DNA from: Gemmatimonas sp.
GTDB taxonomy: Bacteria; Gemmatimonadota; Gemmatimonadetes; Gemmatimonadales; Gemmatimonadaceae
Length of the DNA: 64,000 nt
Assembly (NCBI RefSeq): GCF_031426495.1
Contig: NZ_JANPLK010000006.1
Span: forward strand, 25,453-89,452
Reading direction: 5' to 3'
Positions within the stretch are counted from its first letter, which is position 1, and every line of letters begins with the position of its first letter. The position numbers and the translations under genes are program-made. Positions 44,516 through 55,084 of this stretch are shown one piece after another. A model generated the notes under the pieces. The model was not told where the DNA came from. It saw only the letters and a program-made list of their open reading frames with translations, and searched no databases.

Positions 44516-45504
44516 CGCCTGCCGCCCAGATGCACCGTCACGCCACGTCCAGTCGCTCTCGCCTGCGCGTACACATGCTGCGCTGCCGCGATGTCTTCGA
44601 CGGCTAATCCGAGGGACTTGAACAGCGTGATCTCGGCAGCGTCACGTCGCCCCGGCAGCACGCCGCGCAGCACGTCGCCGAGCTCACCCACGATGTGCGC
44701 CTCGGTGATGGCACCCTCGCGAAGGGGGAAGAGATAGTCGCCCGCCTCGTTGATGGTCGACTCCTTACGATCGACGAACAGGCGAGACGCGACAACCGCC
44801 GCCGTATCAAGCTCGCGCGCAAAGGCGACGCTCGATCCCACGGCGTTGACGTGCGCGCCGGGTGCGATCCAGGCGCCTTTGAGAATCGGCGCACGAGATG
44901 CCGTGGTGGTGCAGATGATGTCCGCGCCCTGTACCGCGTCGCGTACCGACGGCATCGCCTCGACCTGCACCCCGAACCGTTGCGCCGCCCACGTGGCGAA
45001 GGCGTCGACATGCGCGCGCGTGCGGCTCCACGCGCGTACGCGTCGAATGGGGCGTGCGACCAGCATCGCTTCGAGATGCGTGCGCGCCTGCGTACCGGCA
45101 CCCAGGATCGCGAGATCGCCCGCGTCTTCACGCGCGAGGGCCTGCGTGGCGACGCCGCTCACAGCGGCGGTGCGAATGGCGGTGATCTCAGACGCATCCG
45201 CAATCGCGATCAGCTGCCCATGCTGCGTTTCGTGCAGCAGCACGGCACCAATGTGCGACTCCAGCCCGGCCGCATGATTCCCGGAGAACACGCTCACCGC
45301 CTTCAGCCCCATTACGCCGACTCCGGGCAGCCATCCGGGCATGACGCCGAGGACGCCTGTCTGTTCCGGACCGCGCATGACCGAGCGGAGCGGCTGCACG
45401 GCGTCACCAACGGCCAGCGCCTTCAGCGTGTCGCGCATGACGTGCATGCACGCCTCCATCGGCAGGCACTCGCGAACGTCCTGCTGGCTGAGGATGAGGG
45501 TCAT
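44512..45504 (-). CDS. Ornithine cyclodeaminase/mu-crystallin family (EutC/BhcD-like)
   Basis: 330 aa from ATG 45504. The NAD-binding motif LAILGAGTQARTHLEAML (about residue 125) and the substrate Lys of MGLKAVSVF are present, with GDVLRGVLPGR and ITLFKSLGLAVED near the end. It overlaps the dehydratase gene by four bases. Family members include ornithine cyclodeaminase, ketimine reductases and iminosuccinate reductase; co-occurrence with the dehydratase suggests an imine reductase or related role. Confidence 0.85.
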   Translation of the reverse strand: MTLILSQQDVRECLPMEACMHVMRDTLKALAVGDAVQPLRSVMRGPEQTGVLGVMPGWLPGVGVMGLKAVSVFSGNHAAGLESHIGAVLLHETQHGQLIAIADASEITAIRTAAVSGVATQALAREDAGDLAILGAGTQARTHLEAMLVARPIRRVRAWSRTRAHVDAFATWAAQRFGVQVEAMPSVRDAVQGADIICTTTASRAPILKGAWIAPGAHVNAVGSSVAFARELDTAAVVASRLFVDRKESTINEAGDYLFPLREGAITEAHIVGELGDVLRGVLPGRRDAAEITLFKSLGLAVEDIAAAQHVYAQARATGRGVTVHLGGRR

Positions 45505-45660
45505 GCCGGAAGCTACGCCGGCATGGATATTGGAAACAGGGGACAGGCTGCGGTGATGTCGCGGTCGATGTCGGGAGACTTCGAGGCCGAGTGCAACGCG
45601 GGTGAATACGTCCGACCGATTCGCGTGCGGTGATAAACTGGTCGCGGACGGCACAGACTC

Positions 45661-45690
45661 GACGGGGGCACCCTGATTGGTGCCCCCGTC
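45661..45690 (-). terminator. Strong hairpin downstream of FIMAH-like gene
   Basis: A perfect 12-bp stem GACGGGGGCACC / GGTGCCCCCGTC with a 6-base loop, about 50 bp beyond the stop codon at 45739. It also precedes the ocd-like gene, so it separates the two minus-strand units. No long T-tract. Confidence 0.6.
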
Positions 45691-45738
45691 GTACGACCGA
45701 CTATAGCAGCGCGGTAGTCCGCACCACCCGACGGCAGG

Positions 45739-46119
45739 TCAGCAACCCAGCGTTTCCTGCACGAACAGCGACTGCACATAGAGCTGGTTCGCATAGCCCA
45801 GCGGAATGCCGTCCCCAGCGTGTGCCAGAAGCGTCGCCTCGAACCCCTTCATGGGACCGCATGCCGCCGTGGGTTTGCCGCGCGCCACCGCGTTCGCCGC
45901 GGCGTCGAGCGTGGCCGTGAGTCCGGCCACGAGCTCCGGTTCGATTGGACCATTGACGACCGCGTCGCGGAGCTGCGACAACGGGTCGGCAGTGCCGACC
46001 TCGGTCGCGGCGCCCAACACAGGAACGACTGACGGATGGGCCCCTGCGGTAGCGGGTCCGGCGACCGCGATAAGCGCGCCGACGAGAACGAGATGGCGGA
46101 TAACGACCGAACGGAACAT
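45739..46119 (-). CDS. Small secreted protein with FIMAH-like helical domain
   Basis: 126 aa from ATG 46119 with an AGGAG ribosome-binding site. A signal peptide (LVGALIAVAGPATAGA) is followed by a helical domain of about 85 residues: LSQLRDAVVNGPIEPELVAGL and TLDAAANAVARGKPTAACGPMKGFEA. This resembles the FIMAH domain, whose spacing of Leu, Ala, Arg and Gly it matches by eye. The chain ends at a Cys (QETLGC), with one more Cys inside. Function unknown. Confidence 0.55.
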   Translation of the reverse strand: MFRSVVIRHLVLVGALIAVAGPATAGAHPSVVPVLGAATEVGTADPLSQLRDAVVNGPIEPELVAGLTATLDAAANAVARGKPTAACGPMKGFEATLLAHAGDGIPLGYANQLYVQSLFVQETLGC

Positions 46120-46211
46120 GACGGAATCTCCTGTGATGTTGAGTGAGGGAACTCCGCAACATGTCGAGCGCCGTCGCGGCAGGCGATGCCTGCATGTTGT
46201 AAAACGATGCG

Positions 46212-46825
46212 TCACGGTTGCGCATTGGCGCGCCGCCATCGACGCCGACGCGCTTCACGTCGACGCCTCGGTGCGCAAGACTGCGTCAGTCTCTGGCTCG
46301 CGACTCCGCCCAGCAACATCAGTCCCACCGACATCAATACGACGGTCGAGGGCTCAGGCACCGTGGTCGTCACGCTCGTCAGTTCGACACCGCCGGTCCA
46401 GCCGACGCTGCTGGATGCACCGGCTCCGGTCATTTGATGCGTATAACTCAGACGAGCCGTCAGGAGGGGCGGGCTGATCGGTGCGAAGATATTGGTCTTG
46501 TCGCCGGGCGGACAGGCAATGCTGGACACGACGGTGAGCGTGCACGCCCCCGTGCCGACATCCACTCCAAGCGAACCACCATTCGTGGATCCTGACAGAT
46601 ACGCTGAATACGAACCGGGCTGACCGTCCCACTCGCTCCATTGGCACCAGCAGGCGCCGCGAGTGACAGGTTCTCAGTGAAGTAGCTGTGTGCGGTATTG
46701 TAGGGCCCACCAATGACCGGCGACGAGAAGAGGGCATCAAACGTGGTCTTCTGCGGCGACGCGAACTTGCCGTCCGCGGCCAGGGTATCCGACGAGGTTT
46801 GGCCGCCGGCAGTACCAACGCGAGA
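46212..46825 (-). pseudogene. Remnant of a PEP-CTERM secreted protein, frameshifted
   Basis: On the minus strand, frame B from 46825 encodes FTENLSLAAPAGANGASG-type sequence and then loses the frame near 46620. The downstream frame (to 46212) continues GSYSAYLSGSTNGGSLG and ends in VPEPSTVVLMSVGLMLLGG plus an Arg-rich tail, the PEP-CTERM sorting signal. The N-terminus, with its signal peptide, is missing, because an upstream stop lies just before 46825. No exosortase is seen in the window. Confidence 0.55.
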
Positions 46826-47338
46826 TTACATCGCTGGCGCTTCGGTGTCTGAGGCGAAGCCGATGAATACGAACCACACGCTGCCGTCGACGAGGGCCTC
46901 GCGCGGGACCTCCCGGAGCGCGGCTTCATACAGTGCGGGTTCGTAGCGTACTTCCCCGAGCTGAATCTGGGCCGGTAGATAGGACGTGCCGTCGGCGGCG
47001 CGAACGGTCAGCTGTCGCTCCCAAGGCACACCGGCAACCGCTTCCGGCGACATTGGCTCGAGCGCCACCGGCCCGGGGTTGGTGACTCGCGTTGCGCCGC
47101 GTTGCTCCCGCTCGGCTACGATGTCGACTTCAACGGCACTTTGCTGAACGCCGATGCCGAACTCCCGTGGCCAGACGGTTTGCCAAACGCCATCCAGCGC
47201 AGCGCCCTCTGGCGCAGGGACGAGAAATGCGAAGAGCGATGGCGGTCTTGAGCGCGATGGTGGCCGCTCCTCCGCCGAACTGGCGCGCACTCGGAGTTCT
47301 CCGAGTTGCTGATTGCCACGCCACAGGGTCAGGGTCAT
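46826..47338 (-). CDS. Conserved-type hypothetical cytosolic protein
   Basis: 170 aa from ATG 47338. It opens MTLTLWRGNQQLGELRVR and contains FAFLVPAPEGAALDGVWQ and GVPWERQLTVRAADGTSYL, with no signal peptide or transmembrane helix. The sequence is beta-rich and normally composed for a real gene. I do not recognise the family. It ends next to the PEP-CTERM remnant and starts near the propeller remnant, so it lies in a decayed neighbourhood; the C-terminus could itself be altered. Confidence 0.5.
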   Translation of the reverse strand: MTLTLWRGNQQLGELRVRASSAEERPPSRSRPPSLFAFLVPAPEGAALDGVWQTVWPREFGIGVQQSAVEVDIVAEREQRGATRVTNPGPVALEPMSPEAVAGVPWERQLTVRAADGTSYLPAQIQLGEVRYEPALYEAALREVPREALVDGSVWFVFIGFASDTEAPAM

Positions 47339-47388
47339 CGATCGTCCTCTCGGGGACGCATTGCGCACTGTATGGATACTGACCGCAC

Positions 47389-47479
47389 TCGAACATGCCG
47401 TTCGCGTGACAGCGGCGAGTTGAATTGCCTGAACTCTCCGCCCTGACCGTTCAGGTACCTAATGTACTGAACATCGCGA
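47389..47479 (-). pseudogene. Fragment of a six-bladed propeller gene
   Basis: The minus strand encodes DVQYIRYLNGQGGEFRQFN then SPLSRERHVR. This matches DVQNILYLSDRGGRFRQFN and PLSRELQVR of the intact protein at 56833-58032. The DNA also matches: about 67 of 80 positions agree by eye between 47400-47479 and 57411-57490. Flanking sequence on both sides diverges, so only a short relic remains. Confidence 0.6.
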
Positions 47480-47590
47480 AGGCCTTTTGCTAAGGTCGTG
47501 GCTGCCACCGCTGACCACCACCGATGCCTTTCCACGGCGCCAGGTGGTGGCCCACGGGCTGTCGCGTTCTCCTCGTCGAAGCCCTTCGGG

Positions 47591-48184
47591 TCAGCAGCCC
47601 GGATTGGTCGCCAGAATCAACGCAGATGGTCCAGTCACGCCAAGGTAGGTCACCGTGAGGATGGTGGGCGTATTCCCGGGATTGTACGCCGCGTGCACGT
47701 GTCCCTGACCCCGATCAACGAACGAGGGTTTCGGTTGGCTCGGGTCGACGGCGTTGTACGTTCGGGCCTCGCACGTCTCGCCGTCTACGAACACCAGTGT
47801 TCCGGAGGTCACGGTGACCATGGCCGGTCCGGGATGCGTGTGCCATGGGATGGAACTGTTAGGCTGGACGGTAACGCGCGCGAGCACCATGTCCGACGGG
47901 TCCGTCACGTGCGCGACCTCGGTGGCATGGCCGTCCTTGATCCGGAATTGCACGTTCAATTCGTCCACGAAGCGGCCGCGACTGAGCACCTCTGACGCGA
48001 AGCCGCGAGGGGGCAACTGCACGGGCGCGGCACTGCTCCCAGGGCGGGACGAAGCGCGTACCAATGCCACTGACGGGGTATCAGCCGATCGGACGGCCGT
48101 CGGCGCGTCGTCGCGGCAGGCAGTCATCGTGATCGCGCCGACGCTCACAAGGGCGGCAGCGGTGGCGAGAAAGGAAGGACGCAT
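47591..48184 (-). CDS. Cupin-domain lipoprotein
   Basis: 197 aa from ATG 48184. A hydrophobic leader ends in a lipobox (ITMTACRDD). The cupin barrel motifs are visible: IPWHTHPGPAMVTVTSGTL (metal-type His pair and Gly) then a second motif with GQGHVHAAYNPGNTPT. The cupin fold could be a binding or dioxygenase-type site; the reaction is unknown. It is transcribed divergently from a sigma-factor gene. Confidence 0.8.
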   Translation of the reverse strand: MRPSFLATAAALVSVGAITMTACRDDAPTAVRSADTPSVALVRASSRPGSSAAPVQLPPRGFASEVLSRGRFVDELNVQFRIKDGHATEVAHVTDPSDMVLARVTVQPNSSIPWHTHPGPAMVTVTSGTLVFVDGETCEARTYNAVDPSQPKPSFVDRGQGHVHAAYNPGNTPTILTVTYLGVTGPSALILATNPGC

Positions 48185-48315
48185 ATGGTTCTCCAAAAGT
48201 GGTTCGTCGGTAAACTCCACCGGCGAATGCAGGTGGTCACTCAGGAGAAGCCGAAAAGCCGGCAATATGGGATCATCGATCTTGCCGGAACTTTACGCGG
48301 GGCCAATCTTGCGGA

Positions 48316-48852
48316 GTGGATTCGCCTATTCCGACTCCGAGCGCGCACGAGGCCCTTCCGGATCTCTTCACCGCCACCTACGAGGCGCTACGTCGGGTAG
48401 CGCACCGGCATCTGCGGCAGGAGACCACGGGGCACACGCTGAATACCACCGGGCTGGTGCACGAGGCGTATCTCGAACTAGCCGCACTCGAGCATATTCG
48501 ATGGCCCTCGCGAGCCTATGTGCTGTCGGCGGCCTCACAGGCCATGCGTCGCATTCTGATCGACTACGCCGTCGCCCGACGAGCGCAAAAACGCGGCAGC
48601 GGCGCGGTCGCCGTACCGCTCGATGACGCCGTTGCCCTCGCGGTGTCGCGAAGCGACGACCTGCTGGCGTTGGATGAAGCGCTCGAGCGACTGGGGGCGC
48701 GCAACGTCCGTACGGCCCGCGTGGTCGAGTGCCGATTTTATGGAGGCATGAGCGTCGACGAAACGGCGGAGGCGCTCGAGCTGTCTACGGCTACGGTGAA
48801 GCGCGAATGGGCAGTAGCGCGTGCGTTTCTGAATCGCGAGCTCTCGCCGTGA
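48316..48852 (+). CDS. ECF-type sigma factor (PF07638-like), second pair
   Basis: 178 aa from GTG 48316. It has TLNTTGLVHEAYLELAALEH (signature helix) and a region-4 helix-turn-helix MSVDETAEALELSTATVKRE. The TGA overlaps the GTG of the kinase gene. Divergence from the sigma factor at 34152 is large, so the two are not recent duplicates. Regulon unknown. Confidence 0.9.
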   Translation: MDSPIPTPSAHEALPDLFTATYEALRRVAHRHLRQETTGHTLNTTGLVHEAYLELAALEHIRWPSRAYVLSAASQAMRRILIDYAVARRAQKRGSGAVAVPLDDAVALAVSRSDDLLALDEALERLGARNVRTARVVECRFYGGMSVDETAEALELSTATVKREWAVARAFLNRELSP

Positions 48853-50087
48853 TCGAAAAATTGCCGACTGGCGAATGGCAGCGCGTCGAAGCGGTGCTCG
48901 GCGGCGCGCTCGAGCGCACCGGTTTGGCTCGTCGCGAGTTCATTGACCAGGCGTGCACGGGTGACGAAGCACTTCGGCGTGAAGTGACATCACTGCTTGC
49001 CGCCCACGATCGGACCGGAGCCGTTGATGCGCTGGCGGCCGACATTGCGCCGCTCGCGGCCGGCCTTCGCATTGATGGTACCAGCCCGGGCGACGGCGAG
49101 AATGATCACGAAACCCGTTCGCTGGTTGGTCGCACGATCACGCAATACCGAATTATTTCGCGTTTAGGTCACGGTGGCATGGGCGTCGTGTACGAGGCCT
49201 TCGACACGCGACTCCAGCGACCGGTCGCGCTCAAGTTCCTCTCACCGCACCTGACCCACGATCGTCACGCACAACGTCGCTTCGAAACGGAGGCGCGGGC
49301 GGCCGCGGCGCTCGACCATCCAAACATCTGTTCTGTATCCGAGATCGGCACCACGGACGGCGGCGAGCGCTTTCTCGTGATGCCGCTCTGCATCGGCGAA
49401 ACGCTGCACGAACGGATCGCGCGCGGGCCTCTGGACATCCCTGATGCCGTCGAGATCGCGGTTCAGATCTCTCGTGGGCTCGCGAAGGCGCACGACGCGG
49501 GGATCGTCCATCGTGATATCAAGCCGTCGAATCTGTTCATCACGCACGATGGCGTGGTGAAGATTCTCGATTTCGGCATCGCGAAGCTGTTGGATCAGGC
49601 GATCGTGCTGACTGGTGGGGGATTGCTTGGGACGCCGGCCTACATGAGTCCGGAGCAGGTGCGCGGCGAACGCATCGATGCCGGCACGGACGTTTGGGCC
49701 GTAGGCGTGGTGCTGTATGAAATGCTCACCGGCGAACGTCCGTTTCACGCCCGCGGCGCCGCGCTCCTCGCACGGATTGCGCACGCTGAACCGGCTCCAT
49801 TGCCAAACTTTCGCGCCGACCTTCCAGACGCGCTCGATACGCTGATCCGACGAGCGCTCTCGAAGAAGCGGGCAGACCGACCGTCGTCCATGCGCGACAT
49901 CGAACGCGAATTGGTAGCGCTGGGCGTAGGGGCGAGCAGCACGCTCCACGTCGAAGGCACGGGCGCTGACGTGCGACGCCCGGTACGAGCGCGACGCTTC
50001 CGACGATCCGTGATGCTTGGCGCGGGTGCACTCGTGACATTGGCCGCGATATCGGGCATCGTGTACCTGATGCGTCTCGCGCGCTAG
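48849..50087 (+). CDS. Ser/Thr protein kinase with C-terminal membrane anchor
   Basis: 412 aa from the overlapping GTG 48849. N-terminal helical part (about 1-85) then a kinase domain: GHGGMGVVYEAFD, Lys in VALKFL, HRDIKPSNLF, DFGIAK and GTPAYMSPEQ. A basic stretch and one transmembrane helix (GAGALVTLAAISGIVYLM) end the protein; unlike the neighbouring kinases it has no extracytoplasmic domain. It is coupled to the sigma factor, so it probably modifies or senses on its behalf. Confidence 0.88.
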   Translation: MIEKLPTGEWQRVEAVLGGALERTGLARREFIDQACTGDEALRREVTSLLAAHDRTGAVDALAADIAPLAAGLRIDGTSPGDGENDHETRSLVGRTITQYRIISRLGHGGMGVVYEAFDTRLQRPVALKFLSPHLTHDRHAQRRFETEARAAAALDHPNICSVSEIGTTDGGERFLVMPLCIGETLHERIARGPLDIPDAVEIAVQISRGLAKAHDAGIVHRDIKPSNLFITHDGVVKILDFGIAKLLDQAIVLTGGGLLGTPAYMSPEQVRGERIDAGTDVWAVGVVLYEMLTGERPFHARGAALLARIAHAEPAPLPNFRADLPDALDTLIRRALSKKRADRPSSMRDIERELVALGVGASSTLHVEGTGADVRRPVRARRFRRSVMLGAGALVTLAAISGIVYLMRLAR

Positions 50088-50178
50088 CTCGTACCGCGCG
50101 GTTCCGCATGCGATGAGGCGTGCAGAACCCGAGGGCAATCGGCCAAAGCAGAGTTCCTCGCCGTCGTCGCTCTGGCCG

Positions 50179-50709
50179 TCAGCGTTGCTGTTGGCCGCGA
50201 ACGAATCCCAGTTCCCACAGCAACAGTGCCCCGTCGGTGTCTCGAAAGCGATGCCATGTGACGCCGGTGCGAAACCCAATGGCGTTCCCGCGGAGCAGCA
50301 CAGCGGCAACGCCCGCGTTCATGCCCGCGGTGCCTCCGCCGCCCCCGGCACCAAAGCCGCCGAGAAGGCTGAGGCCACCAGAGGGTAGCAGCAGCACTCG
50401 TGGAGATAGTGCCAGCGGCAGTGCGACACCGGCGCGAGCACCAAACGTGACAACCCCATTGCCGAGCAAGCGCGGCACCGTGCCGAGCGAGAGATCGGCA
50501 CCCAGGCGGTTCACGCGGAACTGCGTGAAGTGAACCCCGAGTGTGAGCAGCTCCGCCGCAATCTCGCCGTCGTACGACGGCACACCCACCGAGGCGCCGA
50601 GCAGCCAATCAATGCGCTTCGCCTCGAGGGAGTCCTGCGCGAACAACTTGACTGGCGAGACGAGGAGCGGTGTAATCAGCAGTGCAATGCACATGACACT
50701 CACGCGCAT
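50179..50709 (-). CDS. Predicted outer-membrane beta-barrel-like secreted protein
   Basis: 176 aa, with a GGAGG ribosome-binding site before ATG 50709. The signal peptide ends near VKLFAQ. The mature part is beta-rich with alternating hydrophobic residues (LGADLSLGTVP, FGARAGVALPLAL) and a Gly run (GGFGAGGGGGTAG). A small barrel fits best. No family assigned. Confidence 0.6.
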   Translation of the reverse strand: MRVSVMCIALLITPLLVSPVKLFAQDSLEAKRIDWLLGASVGVPSYDGEIAAELLTLGVHFTQFRVNRLGADLSLGTVPRLLGNGVVTFGARAGVALPLALSPRVLLLPSGGLSLLGGFGAGGGGGTAGMNAGVAAVLLRGNAIGFRTGVTWHRFRDTDGALLLWELGFVRGQQQR

Positions 50710-50820
50710 GACCTAACCTCCGATGGCATTGGCCTAAACTACGAAGTGAGAAACGCTCCCGGACTCAGCCGGTGGAGAGAACGGAGTGAACGATCGTCAT
50801 TACACACCCGATGCTGGTGC

Positions 50821-53445
<2,625 letters not shown>

Positions 53446-54154
53446 TGGACATATACGGCGACCCGAGTGGTGAGGAACGCTAAATTTACGTGTGGGTCAG
53501 GGGTAGGCCACAGGCGCGCAACACGCGCGAGCCATCACGTGGTTCGATGAATCGTGACACACGCGTTGAATCCATCCGTTGGCAAGACTCCGACACGCCA
53601 GGGGCGCCGTAGGGCCTTCATCAGATCGTCCGTCTGGAGGCGCGGCAACTGCGCCACCTGGGTCGGCGTCAGCACGCTGGCGACCGCCCGACGTTCCAAC
53701 GCGAGCCCAAGCATGCTATCCACTTGGGCAACCGAGCTCCGTCCGATGTATCCGCACGAACTCGGCGGGCTTAGTCTGTTGCAAGGCGCTGGCCTGCATG
53801 GCGGCGAGCGGCTCTGGATCCAGCTGCGTCACCTGGGCGACGAGGGGGAATGGCACCGCGACGGCAACCAATAGGGTAAACAACACCAATGGGATTCGCA
53901 TGCTCATGGTTGGCACTGGAGGGACACGGATGTCGCATCAGATCGCGCGCATCGCGCCTACAATTAACCTGGCGAGTGTTGCACCCGTACGTTAGACAAC
54001 ACGGCGGCGCGATCTAGACAGGTGAGATTCGAACGACAGACTTACTCGATGGTCAATGCCGATGAAGTCAATGATCCTCTGTACGTACCGAGAATGAGCC
54101 GGCACTCAGCCGCCCCGCTTGCCAGTTCGCCCACCGAGGCGCAGCTTCCCGCGC
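53446..54154. other. 709-bp region with remnants and no convincing gene
   Basis: The sequence around 53432 and 53711 shares an AAGCATGCTATCCA motif. A small minus-strand secreted ORF is listed separately. A further minus-strand stretch (53535-53723) reads SVLTPTQVAQLPRLQTDDLM without a recognised domain. The AT-rich part near 53940-54050 holds no gene I can see. Confidence 0.4.
53716..53901 (-). CDS. Possible short secreted peptide
   Basis: 61 aa beginning MRIPLVLFTLLVAVAVPFPL, a strong signal peptide ending near LVAQ. The mature part (VTQLDPEPLAAMQASALQ and one Cys) is short and has no known relative that I recognise. It may be an intact small gene or the first part of a frameshifted longer one. 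Confidence 0.3.
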   Translation of the reverse strand: MRIPLVLFTLLVAVAVPFPLVAQVTQLDPEPLAAMQASALQQTKPAEFVRIHRTELGCPSG

Positions 54155-55054
54155 ATGACTACGCGCGCTGACGTCGAGCAATTGCTGCGGCGGATTCCAC
54201 TGTCCACACCAGCCGATCAAGGCGCTGCCTCGACCGTGCTGCAGATGTTCGTGTCGTTGCGGAATGCGGCCTTTGAAGGCGGAGGCATCGGGCTGCCGCC
54301 GGTGATGACGCCGTTCGCGATTCCCGACCTGATCCGGCAAATGCGGGAAGGCAACTACGTCGACGTCGCCTTGACGCTCATTGGCATTGCCGGAGATGCA
54401 GCGTCCGCGTTTGGATTCCTGGTGGCGGCCGCGACGGAACTGGGCACCATCCCTGCCCTTGGCGGATGGGCGTCGGCTGGCATTGTGGCCACCACGATCG
54501 GTGAAATCGCTGGCCCAGCGGGCATCGCGGCGGCGGTGTTGGTGGCCACCTTTCGCGTGCCGCAAGATGTGAGCGAGAACAACAAGAAGCTCTTCTTCAT
54601 CGCCGATGCGAGCGGCATTCTGACGTCGTGGATCTTCAATCTCCCGAACATCAATCCACACGCGCGGCTGACGGCGCGCGCGCGCACCGGTGGCTACTTC
54701 CGCACCGACGTCTCCGAGGGGTGTCGCCTGGCGCATGATCGCGTGCATCAGCTGTGGCAGACCAACTATCGCGGCAACTCGACGGCGATCCGGGCCGCTC
54801 GCGAGTCGGCCCGGAACAGCTGGGAGCGATACTGGCGGCAAGTCGGCGACGCCCTCGAGCAGGGGCTCGTGCCGCTACCGCATGGCGTTGGCTCCGGATG
54901 GGTGAACGCCGAGATTGCTGATGCGAACCGGCGCAACCGCTCCGCGGCGCGCGCCGCGGACGAAGCGCGGTTGGCCGAAAGCAGACGGCGAGCAGCGGGC
55001 GGTTACTGGTTTCGCTCGCCCGAAGGGCTCGATTTGTTCATGCCCGACCCCTGA
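54155..55054 (+). CDS. Orphan protein with long hydrophobic Gly/Ala-rich segment
   Basis: 299 aa from ATG 54155. There is no signal peptide. Residues about 75-145 are strongly hydrophobic and rich in Ala, Gly and Ile (VALTLIGIAGDAASAFGFLV, GGWASAGIVATTIGEIAGP), which could form two or three helices. The C-terminal half is polar and helical, with many Arg/Ala (RESARNSWERYWRQVGDALE), and ends in GYWFRSPEGLDLFMPDP. No family recognised. A pore-forming or toxin-type role is speculation. It lies alone between a decayed region and a convergent esterase gene. Confidence 0.55.
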   Translation: MTTRADVEQLLRRIPLSTPADQGAASTVLQMFVSLRNAAFEGGGIGLPPVMTPFAIPDLIRQMREGNYVDVALTLIGIAGDAASAFGFLVAAATELGTIPALGGWASAGIVATTIGEIAGPAGIAAAVLVATFRVPQDVSENNKKLFFIADASGILTSWIFNLPNINPHARLTARARTGGYFRTDVSEGCRLAHDRVHQLWQTNYRGNSTAIRAARESARNSWERYWRQVGDALEQGLVPLPHGVGSGWVNAEIADANRRNRSAARAADEARLAESRRRAAGGYWFRSPEGLDLFMPDP

Positions 55055-55084
55055 GTCAAAGCGCGCAACCCTGAGGGGCGTCGT

